Part shown: in pieces, positions 41,471 to 53,813 of the stretch
Position numbering within the stretch: the stretch's first letter is position 1
How the letters are laid out: each line of letters opens with the position of its first letter
Source: Erodium maritimum
Lineage: Eukaryota > Streptophyta > Magnoliopsida > Geraniales > Geraniaceae
Direction: 5' to 3'
DNA length: 64,000 bases
Assembly (NCBI GenBank): GCA_963921825.1
Contig: OY997593.1
Location: forward strand, 46,918,039 to 46,982,038
Position numbers and translations under genes: made by a program
The notes under the pieces: model-generated
Databases searched by the model: none
Told to the model about the DNA's origin: nothing
Seen by the model: the letters and a program-made list of their open reading frames with translations, nothing else

Positions 41471-42084
41471 GATGTGTGAAATGTAACTCAAAATACTATA
41501 ACGTGATCTCCTAGAAAAATAGAAAATGTGAACCAGATACAGAATGACACGAGCACATAAGCAACGAAAACAAGAGGTAAACTAATTCTTTTTTGCATAA
41601 AATTATAAATATGACAAGAGTGTGGTAATGAAGTATTATAAATTACACGAGCATATATCCAACCATAATACTCCTTTTTAAATTAGTTTAGAAAGATATT
41701 ACTACTTTGATGTTTTGCAGCAGTTAGATTATTGGTGTTCCATTTCATGGATTTAACGGGGATTGTGATTTTGGTTTTATGTTGTGTTGTTTTTGCGACG
41801 GTGGTTATTACCGTTGATGGGACGGGCAACCTAGCTCGTCCCAAAGTAGGAAAGTGCCCTACTTGGCAAGGGTGAGACTGCTCCTCTCATCCCTATTGAG
41901 GCCCCGACCGTCAAACACGTAGAGGGGTCATCAAGTTTATCCTCAAGGACGAGAGGGTGTTAGCCCGATGCAAGCCTTGAAAAGAGAAGCCTAGATGACC
42001 CCACACTGGCCAAGATACAAGTTTCCCTGGAGAAGGAAGAGGCGAGGTCTGCAAAGTAGCCTCGCCAGGAAAAATGAGTGGCTC
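41471..42084. other. Intergenic, no gene recognised
   Basis: AT-rich, then a GC-richer part from about 41820 that probably belongs to the repeat described next. Confidence 0.3.
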
Positions 42085-42440
42085 TCAGTGCAACGGAGTG
42101 TGTGAAGGGATGCACACCCCGCCTTGCTATGCTCGGTGCAAGCCCGAAGCCCCAATTCCCCAATTTCCTAGAGTTCTCCCTAACATTCTGTACAACCCAC
42201 AACTTTCCCTAATCTACCTCCATGGATGTCAGGTCGAGTCAGGAAATGTGTTGAAGTTTATTGATATCGCCCCAACAATAGGAGTCTGCCTCCTTTTAAT
42301 CTCTGATATAGCCGGGTACTCTGTTATAGGGTCGAGCGTTTCATACATACGGGTTAGAACATAGTCTCACCCTTTTCATCTTATATCCTTTATTTTTTTT
42401 TTCATTTACATGTTCTCCTACTTATAGTTTGATTTTTCGT
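42085..42440 (+). repeat. Dispersed repeat, copy 1 (partner at 43490-43900)
   Basis: Shares ordered blocks with 43490-43900: TTCCCCAATTTCCTAGAGTT versus TTTCCCCATTCCCTAGAGTT, GTTATAGGGT, TACGGGT, and a CACCCTTTT...TTT tail. Both end in A-rich sequence after AATAAAA-like signals. Likely the 3' ends of a retroposon family; coding capacity not recognised. Confidence 0.5.
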
Positions 42441-43489
42441 ATCAATAAAAGTTCCCACGATATATTAGAAAAAAAAGTATAAGAGATATTTGATAAAATA
42501 TGCCTTATATGTTTTTATGCTAGTATAATCTAAAATTGAAAAATTATTTTTTTATATCTTTTAAAAAAATTACCTCCTAATTTAAATAAAATAATTAATC
42601 TCGCCCTCTCTATTTTTCACCCTGTTCACCTATCTTTTTAAAATAAACTTTGTTTGAGTAATTTATTCAAATATATTTTCGAAATAAATATTAAGAATTT
42701 ATATTAAAAACATTTTTCTTAAAATAAAATAAAACACGATCTTAATAATTAACCAAATTGAATAAAAAAATTGTAGCCTCTAAGACTTCTTATTCTCTCA
42801 CTATAACCGCCTTTTTTTTCTCCTCTGCAACTCCATAGCCAAAATAGATTTTCTTCCTCCATTTTCTCTCCACTTACCATTATTTTCCTCACCAAGGCCA
42901 CCCACGCGGACCCTGTATTCGACTTCTTCGGAACCATACATCCAGCTCCATCGACATACTTTGTTAAGTCGTCGAGACCAAGGAAGAAGTCACTTAGGCC
43001 TTCTCCTCTTCCTCCTGCGTCGCCTCGGCATCCTGAGACGCCTCTGCCTTTGTCTCCAACGCCGCTTCCCCCAATACCACCACCACTGCAGCAAATCACT
43101 TTATTCTCTCGGTTGCCTCCATCGTCGTTTATGGGCCTGCGAGACTCAATCGCATTAGTGGTCATACTTCTCTCCGTGGTTGGCCCTAACTCCCCTGCGA
43201 CAAAATTGGTGTCCCCCATACCAATCCACAAGTCACCACCAGCGCCCACTACTTCTGACTCTTGAGACACCGCCTCAACAACCACAAGTGCCACCACCTC
43301 CGTCGCCACCAGCATCGCCACCACCACCTCCTCCTTTGTCAACAGAGTCGATGTCTTCCTTGCATCCCCTACCAATAGATCTTTCACTGCCACGCCTCTT
43401 CATCTGCCATTGGAGCGACCACCACCACCTCTTCTAGTGCCACAAAATCCTCCACCATCTCCTCTTCTGCCACCGTCCTCGCTGAACCC
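42441..43489. other. Repeat body, no gene recognised
   Basis: An AT-rich spacer (42441-42770) is followed by sequence whose minus strand opens 214 codons (43393-42749) rich in Gly and Val. Its plus strand is full of CCACCACC and CTCC words, so the frame is probably compositional. It may be the 5' part of the repeat copy ending at 43900. Confidence 0.3.
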
Positions 43490-43900
43490 AATGAGCCGAT
43501 GGACAAGCAACAAAGCGTGTATGGGGATACACACGTCACCCTACACAATTCGGACCTTGACCGACACCCTGATTTCCCCATTCCCTAGAGTTCTCCCTGG
43601 ATGTCTTCCCCCTTCTACCGATCCATATCAATCAGGGTAAGCATTTTCAGGTCTAGTCACGAAATGAGTAATGTGAGATGCACCTGAATCGCCACAATTG
43701 TGGACCCTGTCCACCAACATTTCTTACCGAAATAGTCAGGTTTCTTGTTATAAGGTTAACGTCCGGTACCTACGGGTCAAGACTTATTGTTATAGGGTTA
43801 GCATCTAGTACCTACGGGTCAGGACTCAAGTCTTACCCTTTTAATTTGTTTACTTCTGTCTGCACTCTTTTTTTGGTCTTCCACTTTCTGATGCATCTGT
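43490..43900 (+). repeat. Dispersed repeat, copy 2
   Basis: Partner of 42085-42440. Contains a small internal duplication: GTTATAAGGTTAACGTCCGGTACCTACGGGTC is followed by a near copy, GTTATAGGGTTAGCATCTAGTACC and the same TACGGGTC. Ends in CTAATAAAATTAC and an A-run near 43937. Confidence 0.5.
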
Positions 43901-44881
43901 ACTTTTAATTTCATTCTAATAAAATTACTATATGTTAAAAAAAATCAAATTGAATGACATATTTTTTGTGAATAAAATCTGAATTTAATCATTAATAAAA
44001 TTGAATAAATTTTTAATTGTATATATGATTTTTGAAATTTTAACATTATAAATACGAATTGTCCTTTTAAAATCATTTATCAAAATAATCTATTCTTTTC
44101 AAAAATAATAATTAAAGTTATTTTTAATTATTATATATTTAATTTGAATATTATTGTAAAAATATATTTTAATATAATTTTTTTTATAAATATATTTGAA
44201 GAAGATGAGAAATATTTAAATTTATAATTTTAATTTTTATAAATAATTAATATTTATGATCTTTATATATTCTTCACCCTCTCTATTTATTTTTAAATAG
44301 GAAATAATGTATACTTTATACAAATATGTTTTATTCAGTTTATTTTTCATCTTTCAAAAAAAAATTAGAGTTTATAAATATATATTTTTATTCAATTTAT
44401 TAATTATTAAAATAATTTTTTTAATTGATTTATTTTTTGAAAAGTTATCATAATGAAAATGTATTGAAATATGATTTTAGTAATTAATAAATTTAATAAA
44501 ATTTTGTATATAAAATATTTATTTTCGTAAATTTATTTGAATAATTTAATTAAACATTCATTTATTTTCAAAAAAAAATAGACGAAGAAGATGAGACATA
44601 GAGGGGATATGATTAATAAAAAATTGAGTTGAAAGAATGATTTTTTTTTCTTTAAAGTGTATGAGAGACATATTTTCTTAATATTGGATTGTACTACCAC
44701 AAAAAATTCATATTTTTTTATAAAATTTATTTTTAGCAGATTTAGTTAGATAATGATGGTAATCAATACCATCATCCAGTCCAAAACTGTCTACCAAATC
44801 CACCGCTTGACTGGAGTAAGAAATTTTTTTTGTACCACAATAAGAAACAATTTTATAGATAAAAAGTGGAAGGGCCTTATA
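43901..44881. other. Very AT-rich spacer
   Basis: Long runs of A and T words with no open frame of note, no terminal repeats and no coding domain. It ends at the gypsy LTR. Confidence 0.5.
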
Positions 44882-47800
44882 TGTCACGCCCCAATTTCAG
44901 TAAACCGAACTCGGGACGCGAACATTTTAAATAGTAAAACACTTTGAAAACTTTTCCAATTAAACATTTTAAAAATACCGGTTTAGTTCAACAAAATAAT
45001 GTTTACAACTCAAAAACAGTCCCAACAAGTGTACAAAAACATGGTATACGTCGCTAGACTCAATTAAACCCAGAATCCCGCTTCTAGCTCTTCAAGCTTC
45101 AGAAGCTCACCTATTCCAGCCTGCGAACGGTACGTGTAGGAAAAGCAGCTAGTGGTGAGCGTTCGCTCACCACCACGGATAACAGACTGACTACGGCATA
45201 ATTAGTAGACAATGCCGGTAACACCCACACAAACTAAACACCGAGGAACACCATCCCCAACCCAAGTACTCCGACTGAACACACACCCACAGTTACCTTC
45301 CTTGACCAACTCAACACCCTGACACGTAAAGTAGACCCGACACAACGATTGACGACCTCCACCAAAGACACGACAGATAAATACGCAACACCAACCAAGA
45401 TCACAAAGGATCGCACACCAAACAAGATCACAAAGGATCGCATACCAGCTGCCAACTGCTCAGTGCCAAGAACGCTTGCACCCTCCCGAGACTCTAACTC
45501 GGTCAGGCCAACCCAAGAATGCTTGCAACTTACCGAGACTCTAACTCGTAAGCCAACCGAAGACTGCTTGCAACTTACCGAGACTCTAACTCGTAAGCCA
45601 GCCAAAGAATGCTCACAAACCCAAACCACACAGGTGCGGCCAGGACCCCTTTATTGAGGGGCGGGCCCCCTACCCCGTCTGAACATGCAGACGCGTGTGC
45701 TCGTGGACCCCCGTTTCATGAAGCGGGCCCCCAACCTCAAGTAACCACAATCACAATCACAATCACAATCACAAGCAAGTTCAACAACCAGTAACAACGC
45801 AGGTTCAACACTCACAGGCACTCATGGCCACCCCAGACCCCAACAGAAGAACACGGACTCAACAACCCCACAGACACTCACGGCCTCCCAAGATACACCA
45901 ACAGTAAAGACACGGGTTCACAACCCCACGGCCATTCACGTCCACTCAAACCACCAACAGTAAAGACACGGGTTCAACAACCCCATAAGCACTCATGGCC
46001 ACCCAAAACACCAAAGGTAAAGACACGGGTTCAACAACCCCACGGGCACTCATGACCACCCAAAACTCAACAATAAAACACGCTCGCAACTTACCGAGAC
46101 TCTAACTCGTAAGCCAGCCAAAACACCAAAGGTAAAGACACGGGTTCAACAACCCCACGGGCACTCCTGGCCACCCAAAACTCAACAATAAAACACGCTC
46201 GCAACTTGCCGAGACTCTAACTCGTAAGCCAGCCAAAACACCAAAGGTAAAGACACGGGTTCAACAACCCCACGAGCACTCATGGCCACCCAAAACTCAA
46301 CAATAAAACACGCTCGCAACTTACCGATACTCTAACTCGTAAACTAGCCAAAGAACGCTCGCAACCTCCCGAGACTATAACTCGGTCAGGCCAGCCAAAA
46401 CCCCAACAGTAAAGTACGGGCTCTCATGGCCACCCAAACACAAATAATAACACGGGCTCTCATGGCCACCCAAGACTCAACAATAATAATACACAACAAC
46501 CTCCGACATAATCAATGCCTCCAACCGTCCTAAGATCACTAGTTTCACAAACAACCTCCGGGCATGGTCATATGCCTCCAGTAAATTCTAAACTTGCTAA
46601 GGTCTCTGCTCCTACGACACTACTAAGTGTCACATGCATTTCCAATATTTGCTACGTTCCCGTATCATGCATTTCTAATATTCGATAACCTACTTAACCC
46701 ACGACACCCTGGTGTCACATGCAATTCTACTGTTAACTTTCCCTAGTCAGGGCCGAGATCCGGCTACTTTTCCCTACCTCGAGCATGTTCTCCCAAAAGC
46801 CAACCAACGAGCTCCGGTGATGATCTCAGTCACTCACCCAGCTTTCCCTTGCCTCGGTCCGTGGCACGATCTAAAAGAACACAAATTTAAGGCACTTAAC
46901 AACCCGCAGGAATAAACTGAAAATCATTAAACTTGATGCCCAAACATAACCCCAACAATGTCTATCACTCCCAAAATTCCCAATTACTCGACATTGTCGA
47001 TAAGGGACCCGTAAAGGCCCGATTCGCCCGACATGGCGAATCTGCCCGGGTTTTGTAAATGCCCTTCCGGGGCTCCAAAAATTCCCGTTTTCGTTTCTAC
47101 AGTCTTAGAATAATTCAAGGGTCCCAATGTACTTGACAGAATCGAATTCCGACTTCCGAGTCAAATAATTTACGTTTCAAGTTTCTAAAACCCGTTAATT
47201 TTAACTTTTCCAATTTAATTCCAATTTTCGATTCGGTTAAGGATAAATGGTCCGGGGAACGTTTTAAACCACCCGAACACTAAACCCGATAACCCGAGCA
47301 TGTGGGCCCCACCTGTCCCAACTTGGCCGTGGGCCCTAGGGCACTTTGGGGCCCGGCCCACCATTGTGGTGGCCGGCCCTAGCTCCTGCCAGCCACCCTC
47401 TATGGTGGCCGGCCACCCCCCATGGTGGCCGGAGCTCCTCCCGAGCTCCCGGTCGCCGAAAAACATGCTCCTTCACCTCCAAAACGTCTCCAACACTTCC
47501 CCAACCCCAATACACCTCTAAACTAATAGTTTTACAAAAACCCTAACTTCCAAAATTTATGAAAATGAGAATCGATTCGGTGTATACCGTAGAGGAGGAT
47601 GAGGGGAGTGTGAATCTCCAAGCTTTGAGACGATCCAAGGGTGGAAGACGTGAATAGTGCCACCTTCAAGCCCTAGCTCCTCTCTTTCTCTCTTCTTCTC
47701 CTTCTCTCTCTAAAACTCTCTTCTTTCTAAAACTAACTCTATTTTCTATTTTTTTTTCCTTTTTAGCCATATATGGCCGGCCACCCCCTTGTCTCTCCTT

Positions 47801-48278
47801 TTCATTTCCCCCCCCCCAAAACCTAACACCACCACTTGTTTAACAAGTGGCAAGGTGGGTCCCACACCGTTTTGGAACAATATCTAGAAGATATTTTCCA
47901 ATCAGATTCGCGAAAAACGGACGTTTCGGGCCCCGAACGGGCACTTTTCTCAAGAAATTCCGAAACTTGACGGGCTACAAGGAAATGGCGCAACTAAGAC
48001 CGCTGCGACGACGGCTAAGCTTTTTGGATCCAAAACGGTCCTCGAATGGACCAAAACGTCGCTCGGTTGACTTTTCCAACGAAAGGTCAACATTTCCCAA
48101 ATTGATCAGAAAGTTGCCCTGAGTTCCCCGGAACTCACTTTGGTAGCTAACGGGGTCAACTCAAGTCCGGTATGACACTCGGGGTTATTTTAGGTTCAAT
48201 TAAGTGTCAGTCTTAAAAATTTTAATTTTTCCTGTTTTTCGCAGGTCTGACTGGCGTTGATCGGCAATGGTTATTACA
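44882..48278 (-). repeat. Gypsy 3' LTR, 3,397 bp
   Basis: Plus strand starts TGTCACGCCCC and ends GGTTATTACA. Same family as the solo LTR at 5098-8777, inverted. Carries a family minisatellite (about 45790-46470), the (CACAAT)n microsatellite at about 45750 and the hairpin at 45154-45171. Many open frames here are repeat artefacts. Confidence 0.9.
45780..46500 (-). repeat. LTR minisatellite, copy in the 3' LTR
   Basis: Units with ACACGGGTTCAACAACCCC and CTCATGGCCACCC, some interspersed with CGCTCGCAACTTACCGAG blocks. Homologous to 6871-7740 but with different unit order and fewer regular units. Confidence 0.75.
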
Positions 48279-48296
48279 ATCTACCCCCCTTAAAGG
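48279..48296 (-). other. Gypsy polypurine tract
   Basis: Minus strand reads CCTTTAAGGGGGGTAGAT directly before TGTAATAACC, the LTR start. It overlaps the last codons of pol, as usual in this lineage. Confidence 0.85.
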
Positions 48297-48559
48297 AATT
48301 TCGTCCGCGAAATTTAGAATAACGCTCATATAAGGTATAGTAAACACGTACACTGATAGGTCTCGCGGTAGGTAGGGGATCCTGGGGCCCGGGAATCGGT
48401 AACTGCGTACATTTTTCCCGCTGGCGCCTGCTGCCTCTGACTCGGCGCACTAACTGCTGGATATCCATTGCTCCACTGCTGTGTCGGAGCTGGCCCGCTC
48501 GTCGACGGCTGCGAAAACCTCGACTGTTGACTTTGACGAGGGCGCGACTGCGGTGGTCG

Positions 48560-49753
48560 TCACATTGTTGTTGCCCCCAATGTCTCATAGCACTGGCCGA
48601 TAGTGTGCCCAACGCGGCCGCACCGGTGACACCTGGCCTTGTCGGCTCTCGGCCCCGTGTTCATCGGACACTCTCGCTGCATGTGGTCTGGCTTCCCGCA
48701 GCTAAAGCATCCCAGCCGTCTCTCTGAAGCGACTGGCCCCACTGATGCCACTGACCCCCGCTGTCTCGATCCATCCTGATGAGCCTGTGGTCGGAAGGAT
48801 CCCGTGGTCCTCTGTCTTCGCGGGTCTCGTGACTCAGACGGCCCTGCAAAGTTGGTCGGCCGCAGTCGGACCTCACGGGTTCTGTCCGCATCCTGCATAC
48901 CCTGCTCCACCGTCGCTGCGGTGTCCACAAGATTTGTATACTTCCGCAACCTCAAGGCGAGAACCTGAATCCGAATCACCGGCTTCAGTCCTCCCTGGAA
49001 CCGCAGGCAACGGTTCTGCTCGGTCATCACCATCTCCGGCGCGAATCTGGTCAAGGCCGTGAATCTGGCCTCGTATTCTGCCACCGTCATCCCCTCCTAC
49101 TCCAGGTCCAGAAACTGCCGATGTCGCTCTAACCGAGCCGACTCGGGAAAATACTGTTCCAGAAAAACCGTCTGGAAGATGCTGTAGTCGTATCCGACCA
49201 TGTCCTTCACACGCCCCCACTAGTGATAGGCGCTGTCCCTCAGCTGGTGAGCTGCGAAGGACACTCTGCGGCGGCCATCTTCGATACCTGATATATCCAG
49301 GTCCCCCGTGACATGCTCTAGCCACCTCTCGGCTAGGTCGGGGTTCGGCTCCCCAACAAATGTAGGTATCCCTAGCTCCAGGAAGTCCAGCAGGGAACGG
49401 GCCGTATGGTCTTCTACCTGGACGGATCTCACTGGGACCGCTGTTGCCTCCGGAGCTGGCGAAGCCGACTCTCGACTGGCGATGATCGCCACTAAACTCT
49501 GGACTGTCCTGGTCAGCTCATCCAGGGCAGTCATAACGGGAGGGTCCGCGACCGGCGGAACACTGGGTGTGCCTGTAGACGGTCCCGCGTCGCTTCTCCT
49601 GTCTTCTCCGACAGGAGTGCCCTGCGCCTCCGCGTACTCGGCGGGCTCAACGGTTGGCACCCTTCCTGGTGTCCCCGCTGACCGTCCCCGCCGGCCTCGC
49701 GTGGCTGCCCGACCCCGTGTTCCCGCTGCTCGTCCTCGTCTACCGTGAGCCAT
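48560..49753 (-). pseudogene. Gypsy gag with two zinc knuckles, two amber stops
   Basis: One continuous frame from ATG 49753-49751 to TGA just below 48560, about 397 codons. It is interrupted by TAG at 49220 (after RDSAYH, where Trp is expected before WGR) and by a TAG between LDLE and EGMTV (probably a former Gln). The N-terminus is Arg/Gly-rich (GRRGRAAGTRGRAATRGRRG). The capsid part has FVGEPNPDLAERWLEHV and MTVAEYEARFTALTRFAPEM, typical of gypsy gag. Two CCHC knuckles follow: CFSCGKPDHMQREC and CHRCGRVGHTIGQC. Gag would form the particle and bind element RNA. Both stops fit C-to-T change at methylated sites. Confidence 0.88.
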
Positions 49754-50971
49754 AAGTCAGTACTCTCTGCACGGACACACGCAAACGTTCAGTTTGCGAA
49801 CTCAATTAAAGACAACAAGCTCGAATGCACTAACGTTCACACGGTCTACGTCTACCCCAACGTACTCAAACACGTCCTCAAATCAGTAAAACACCACTGC
49901 TCATGCTATTAAAGCCTTAAGTATACTAATACGTAAGCGAAAAACTCAACAACAACCCAACCGTGTACCAGGCCTACGGCCTCTACAACCCACAACCGCG
50001 AACCCAATCACGTAAAACCAACGTTCAAACCGCACGAACCTGAACCGAGTCACACAACCGCAAACCTAAACGCACAACGAAACAAATTTTTTTTTGAAGA
50101 TAACCGGCTGGACCGGTCCGGTAGGTGGGCCGGACCATGTGGCGTTCCGGGCCGGCACGCCATCCGTGCCGGGCTGGCTGCCAGGCCGGCACGCTAGTCG
50201 TGCCGTGCTGGCTGCCGGATCGGAACAGCGAGCCTTTCCTGGTCTCTTACCAGGTCGGCCCGTGGTCCGTCCCATAGCTGCGACAGCCTCGCCCTTAACT
50301 GCCCGTCATGGCTACCCTAGGGTACTCGGATCCGACCAGTCTCTTGGCGACCCGCACACTTGTGCGTCGCAGACATTTAACCACCAACCAAAACACAAGT
50401 ACCAAAACAACGACCAAAACACAAGTCACTCAACCTCAATCACAAGCCGACAAGGCCAACCAAACTGAAACACGACCACCGGGCCAAACAAAACCAAAAC
50501 GCACCCACTGGACCAACCGAAATAAAAACGCACCCACCGGACCAACCATCCTACACACACGCCTACAGGGCCAACCAAGGTCGAGACACGCCCACCGGGC
50601 CAAACAAAATCAAACAATCAAAATTTTAAAGCTTTCTCCACTTCATTAAAACCTCATTTCTTGACATCAGGTAGTTACAACTCGGTTCAGGCGTCCCCGA
50701 ACTGCATTGTACCCACTTGACGTCAACACCGTCACGCTCGACCACAGGGGCGCCCCTGAGTCGAGTCGCGACAACTTAAAAGTTTTCACGCAGCAACACA
50801 CAAACAGCATGCTAGTAACCCCGTACCGCACATACACACAAACACAAGCATGACTCACAACACAACGAGTCTACACACGGTTCCCGACCTGCGTACCCAA
50901 CGTACGACGGGACTTTACCGACTCGACTCTCCCCACCTAATTGACGTACAGTCCGAGGTTTGAAACCTCAA
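49754..50971 (-). other. Gypsy untranslated leader
   Basis: Lies between primer site and gag. Holds a GC-rich stretch with repeated CGGCACGC words (50100-50250) and degenerate repeats CCACCGGGCCAAAC / CCACCGGACCAACC (about 50470-50610). No gene. Such leaders often hold packaging signals; none can be assigned. Confidence 0.6.
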
Positions 50972-50983
50972 GCTCTGATACCA
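50972..50983 (-). other. Gypsy primer-binding site (tRNA-iMet)
   Basis: Minus strand TGGTATCAGAGC, three bases inside the 5' LTR end (GGCGTGACA). Confidence 0.88.
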
Positions 50984-50986
50984 AGC

Positions 50987-53813
50987 TGTCACGCCCCAAT
51001 TTCAGTAAACCGAACTCGAGACGCGAACATTTTAAATAGTAAAACACTTTGAAACCTTTTCCAATCAAACATTTTAAAAATACCGGTTTAGTTCAACAAA
51101 ATAATGTTTACAACTCAAAAACAGTCCCAACAAGTGGACAAAAACATGGTATACGTCGCTAGACTCAATTAAACCCAGAATCCCGCTTCTAGCTCTTCAA
51201 GCTTTAGAAGCTCACCTAGTCCAACCTGCGAACGGTACCTGTAGGAAAAGCAGCTAGGGGTGAGCGTTCGCTCACCACCACGGATAACAGACTGACTACG
51301 GCATAATTAGTAGACAATGCCGGTAACACCCACACAAACTCAACACTAGGGAACACCATCCCCAACCCAAGTACTCCGACTGAACACACACCCACAGTTA
51401 CCTTCCTTGACCAACTCAACACCTTGACACGTAAAGTAGACCCGACACAACGATTGACGACCTCCACCAAAGACACGACAGATAAATACGCAACACCAAC
51501 CAAGATCACAAAGGATCGCACACTAAACAAGATCACAAAGGATCGCATACCAGCTGCCAACTGCTCAGTGCCAAGAACGCTTGCACCCTCCCAAGACTCT
51601 AACTCGGTCAGGCCAACCCAAGAATGCTTGCAACTTACCGAGACTCTAACTCGTAAGCCAGCCGAAGAATGCTTGCAACTTACCGAGACTCTAACTCGTA
51701 AGCCAGCCAAAGAATGCTCACAAACCCAAAACGCACGCGCGGCCAGGACCCCTTTATTGACGGGCGGGCCCCCTACCCCGTCTGAACATGCAGACGCGTG
51801 TGCTCGTGGACCCCAGTTTTATGAAGCGGGCCCCCAACCTCAAGTAACCACAATCGCAATCACAATCACAATCACAAGCAAGTTCAACAACCAGTAACAA
51901 CGCAGGTTCAACACTCACAGGCACTCATGGCCACCCCATACCCCAACAGAAGAACACGGACTCAACAGCCCCACAGGCACTCACGGCCTCCCAAGATACA
52001 CCAACAGTAAAGACACGGGTTCACAACCCCACGGACACTCACGTCCACTCAAACCACTAACAGTAAAGACACGGGTTCAACAACCCCACGGGCACTCATG
52101 GCCACCCAAAACACCAAAGGTAAAGACACGGGTTCAACAACCCCACGGGCACTCATGGCCACCCAAAACTCAACAATAAAACACGCTCGCAACTTACCGA
52201 GACTCTAACTCGTAATCCATCCAAAACACCAATGGTAAAGACACGGGTTCAACAACCCCGTGGGCACTCATGGCCACCCAAAACTCAACAATAAAACACG
52301 CTCGCAACTTACCGAGACTCTAACTCGTAAGCCAGCCAAAACACCAAAGGTAAAGACACGGGTTCAACAACCCCACGGGCACTCATGGCCACCCAAAACT
52401 CAACAATAAAACACGCTCGCAACTTACCAAGACTCTAACTCGTAAGCTAGCCAAAGAACGCTCGCAACCTCCCGAGACTCTAACTTGGTCAGGCCAGCCA
52501 AAACCCCAACAGTAAAGTACGGGCTCTCATGGCCACCCAAACACAAATAATAACACGGGCTCTCATGGCCACCCAAGACTCAACAATACTAACACACAAC
52601 AACCTCCGACATAATCAATGCCTCCAACCGTCCTAAGATCACTAGTTTCACAAACAACCTCCGGGCATGGTCATACGCCTCCAGTAAATTCTAAACTTGC
52701 GAAGTTCTCTGCCTCGGTCCGTGGCACGATCTAATTTAATTCCAAATTAATTCCAAATTTCGAATCGGTTAAGGATAATTGGTCCGCGGAACGTTTTAAA
52801 CCTCCCGAACACTAAACCCGATCGCCCGAGCACGTGGTCCCCACCCGACCTACTTGGTCGTGAGCCCTAGGGTTCAAGGGGGGCTCGGACACCATGGTGG
52901 TGGCTGGTCCCAGCTCCGGCCAGCCACCCTATGGCTGGCCGACCACCACCCACGGTGGTCGGAGCTCCTCCCGAGCTTCCGGTCACCGGAAAACGTGCAA
53001 CCACACCTCCAAACACCTCTAAAACGTCTCCAACACCTCCCCAACCTCAATGCAACCCTAACCCAATCTTTTTAACGAAACCCTAGGTTTTGAAAATAAA
53101 CGAAACGACGATCGGTTTAGTACAAACCGTAGAGGAAGACGAGGGGAAGACGCTTTCTTCTTGCCTTGAGACGATCCAAGGGTTGGATAACTCCCAGTAC
53201 CCTAGCTCCTTAACCTTCTCTCTTCTTCTCCTTCTCCTTCTCTCTCTAACTCTCTTCTTCTTTTTCTATTTCAAACAACTAACTCCTTTTTCCTTCTTTT
53301 TTTTCCTTTTTACATGTGTGGCCGGCCACCCCTCTCTTCCCTCTTAGTTTTCCCCCAAAACTAACACCACCACAAAATGGACAAGTGTCAAGGTGGGCCC
53401 CACACCTTTTGGAAAATATCTACTTGAAATTTCCAATCAGATTCGCGAAAAATGGACGTTTCGGGCCCCGAACGGGCACTTTTCCCAAGAAATTACGAAA
53501 CTTGACGGGCTACAAGGAAACGGCTCAACTAAGACCGCTACGATGACGGCTAAGCTTTTTGGATCCAAAATGGTCCTCGAATGGACCAAAACGTCGCTCG
53601 GTTGACTTTTCCAACGAAAAGTCAACATTTCCCAAAATGATCAGAAAGCTGCCCTGAGTCCCCCGGAACTCATTTTGGTCGATAACGGGGTCAACTTAAG
53701 TCCGGTATGACCCTCAGGGTCAATTTAGGTTAAGTTTAGTGTCTGTCTTAAAATTTTTAAATTGTCCTGTTTTTCGCAGGTTTGACTGTTGTTGACCGGG
53801 AGTGGTTCTTACA
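50987..53813 (-). repeat. Gypsy 5' LTR, 2,827 bp, internally deleted
   Basis: Plus strand starts TGTCACGCCCC and ends GGTTCTTACA. Nearly collinear with 44882-48278 over the first 1.7 kb. At about 52710-52740 it jumps from the minisatellite flank to the CGGTCCGTGGCACGATC segment and on, missing about 0.6 kb present at 46600-47220. The family minisatellite lies at about 51900-52600. The LTR starts differ (TGTAAGAACC here, TGTAATAACC in the partner). Confidence 0.88.

Larger units (their letters stand above)
44882..53813 (-). mobile_element. Gag-only gypsy element with giant LTRs, minus strand
   Basis: On the minus strand: 5' LTR (53813-50987), tRNA-iMet primer site, long leader, broken gag with two zinc knuckles, a short gag-protease linker, the C-terminal tail of pol, polypurine tract, 3' LTR (48278-44882). 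Protease, reverse transcriptase, RNase H and integrase are absent. GKMYAV, the usual lead-in to protease, is followed within about 30 codons by KFRGRNSFKGGRL, the usual end of pol, so one internal deletion removed nearly all of pol. The 5-bp flanks differ (TTATA left, GTGTT right), so the two LTRs may not come from one insertion, or one flank was rearranged. Confidence 0.88.

Noticed and set aside
42749..43393. 214-codon minus-strand frame
   Set aside because: Gly/Val-rich because the plus strand is CCACC-rich; no family resemblance, no promoter, inside repeat DNA.
47346..48122. Open frames in the LTR block with TTTCGGGCCCCGAACGGGCAC
   Set aside because: The same frames recur in every LTR copy, differ by frameshifts and have no start context or domain.
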